Of a stretch of DNA of 15,003 nucleotides, positions 14,581 to 15,003 are shown in pieces. The notes below the pieces were generated by a model, which saw only the letters and a list, made by a program, of their open reading frames with translations, ran no database searches and was not told the origin of the DNA. Position 1 is the first letter of the stretch. Each line of letters starts with the position of its first letter. Both the position numbers and the translations under genes were made by a program. Source of the stretch: Psychrobacter sp. UBA3962 (GTDB lineage: Bacteria > Pseudomonadota > Gammaproteobacteria > Pseudomonadales > Moraxellaceae); the NCBI RefSeq assembly GCF_002385225.1, contig NZ_DGDC01000034.1, positions 1 to 15,003 on the forward strand. Direction: 5' to 3'.

Positions 14581-14893
14581 TATAGTAATCCTGATCAATA
14601 TCGGTTATTGGGTTTTCATTTAGCTGAATATAAATACTGCCAATAGATAAGACGACGTTAATCGTATCAAATCCCACTGTTTCAATGGATATACTTAATT
14701 GATCTTCATCTAGTGTGTTTATTATCGGTATATCGGCCCTAAGCTTGCTTAAAAACTCGTCTGCTACATCAGCGGACAACTCTTTTAGCAGCATGGCCTT
14801 GGCATCTGCGCCATAGCCTTGAGCAAAATAACCGTTAGGCGGCGTGTCCAACCAATGAATAATCATCTGCCTAATGTGTTCGGCGGTAATCAT
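14564..14893 (-). CDS. gpW/gp25-like baseplate protein
   Basis: A 109-residue protein. HWLDTPPNGYFAQGYGADAK (13-32) resembles the conserved T-P-x-G-x-x-x-x-x-Y-G-x-x segment of gp25/gpW-like baseplate wedge proteins, and the second half has alternating strands (QLSISIETVGFDTINVVLSI) like the C-terminal sheet of that family. Length is in the family range. The start overlaps the stop of the gene before as ATGA and the end overlaps the J-like gene, showing coupled translation. Position just before a J-like gene supports the call; the typical E-P-R loop of gp25 proteins is not evident, so it could be another small wedge protein. Confidence 0.55.
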   Translation of the reverse strand: MITAEHIRQMIIHWLDTPPNGYFAQGYGADAKAMLLKELSADVADEFLSKLRADIPIINTLDEDQLSISIETVGFDTINVVLSIGSIYIQLNENPITDIDQDYYNVSAQ

Positions 14894-15003
14894 TTAATGC
14901 GCACCTCGGATAATGGGGTGTTGGGGTCTGGCAGTCTTATCTTGGCTCTTGTCTTTTTGGCCTGGGTTATAAGCTTAGACGCATCAACAAATCTTGAGTT
15001 CTT
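14890..15003 (-). CDS. C-terminal end of an unknown phage gene
   Basis: The frame is open from the right edge to a TGA at 14892-14890, giving the last 37 residues of a protein whose start lies outside the window. The fragment is basic (FVDASKLITQAKKTRAKI, ending SEVRIK) and too short to assign. Its TGA overlaps the start of the gpW/gp25-like gene as ATGA, the same arrangement as at other joins in this operon, so it is the preceding gene of module C. Confidence 0.7.
   Translation of the reverse strand, partial: KNSRFVDASKLITQAKKTRAKIRLPDPNTPLSEVRIK

Noticed and set aside
12471..14893. Type VI secretion or tailocin-only cluster
   Set aside because: W, J and I-like genes alone could fit, but there are no Tss genes and a portal protein in module B points to a DNA-packaging particle.
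1..15003. CRISPR array, tRNA, rRNA, IS element or integrase
   Set aside because: No regularly spaced repeats, tRNA cloverleaf arms, transposase or recombinase motifs were found on either strand.

Overview
The window looks like chromosomal DNA of a gammaproteobacterium of the Moraxellaceae (Psychrobacter-like; low-to-mid G+C). This is inferred from the Pseudomonas/Psychrobacter type of LeuA and the overall base composition, not from a database search. It holds two kinds of gene laid out alternately. The first kind is a contractile-tail (myovirus-type) phage or phage-like particle, with every gene on the minus strand. The second kind is three genes that look like ordinary bacterial genes: an Lrp/AsnC-family regulator, leuA, and a TauE/SafE-type membrane protein with a histidine-rich tail.

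Layout, in phage transcription order (right to left). Module C (15003 to 12471) holds the end of an unknown gene, a gpW/gp25-like baseplate protein, a baseplate J-like protein and a gpI-like tail protein. The safE-like gene (11635-12459, plus strand) follows. Module B (11438 to 6128) holds a tail-tube-like protein, an unknown 173-residue protein, a hub-like protein, a gpV-like spike, the portal, a second tube-like protein and a 91-residue protein that matches only the N-terminal part of a tail sheath. Then come leuA (4296-6050, plus) and the divergent lrp-like gene (3605-4090, minus). Module A (3485 to beyond base 1) holds a 942-residue protein with a DarA-like segment and an internal tandem repeat, followed by a partial protein with a DdrB-like ParB domain. 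In phage P1, DarA and Ddr proteins travel inside the virion and protect injected DNA from restriction, so module A is probably part of the same particle.

The most notable observation is that modules A and B start with the same leader, found nowhere else in the window. On the minus strand it reads AGGAACACCCCTAAA, exactly 20 unconserved bases, CAAAATAACCC, exactly 19 bases, GGGTT, then the ATG 8 or 9 bases after the GGG. AACCC and GGGTT can pair, and the GGG is the only plausible Shine-Dalgarno sequence, so the leader could both coordinate the operons and mask their ribosome binding sites. Its outer edge is where host-type DNA begins in both cases.

Two readings fit. Either a phage-like particle (a gene transfer agent-like or domesticated system, since it has a portal as well as a tail) is split into leader-driven operons scattered among host genes, or a large prophage carries host-derived cargo genes between its operons. 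The window has no integrase, terminase, major capsid, lysis gene, tRNA, rRNA, IS element or CRISPR array, so it cannot decide between them.
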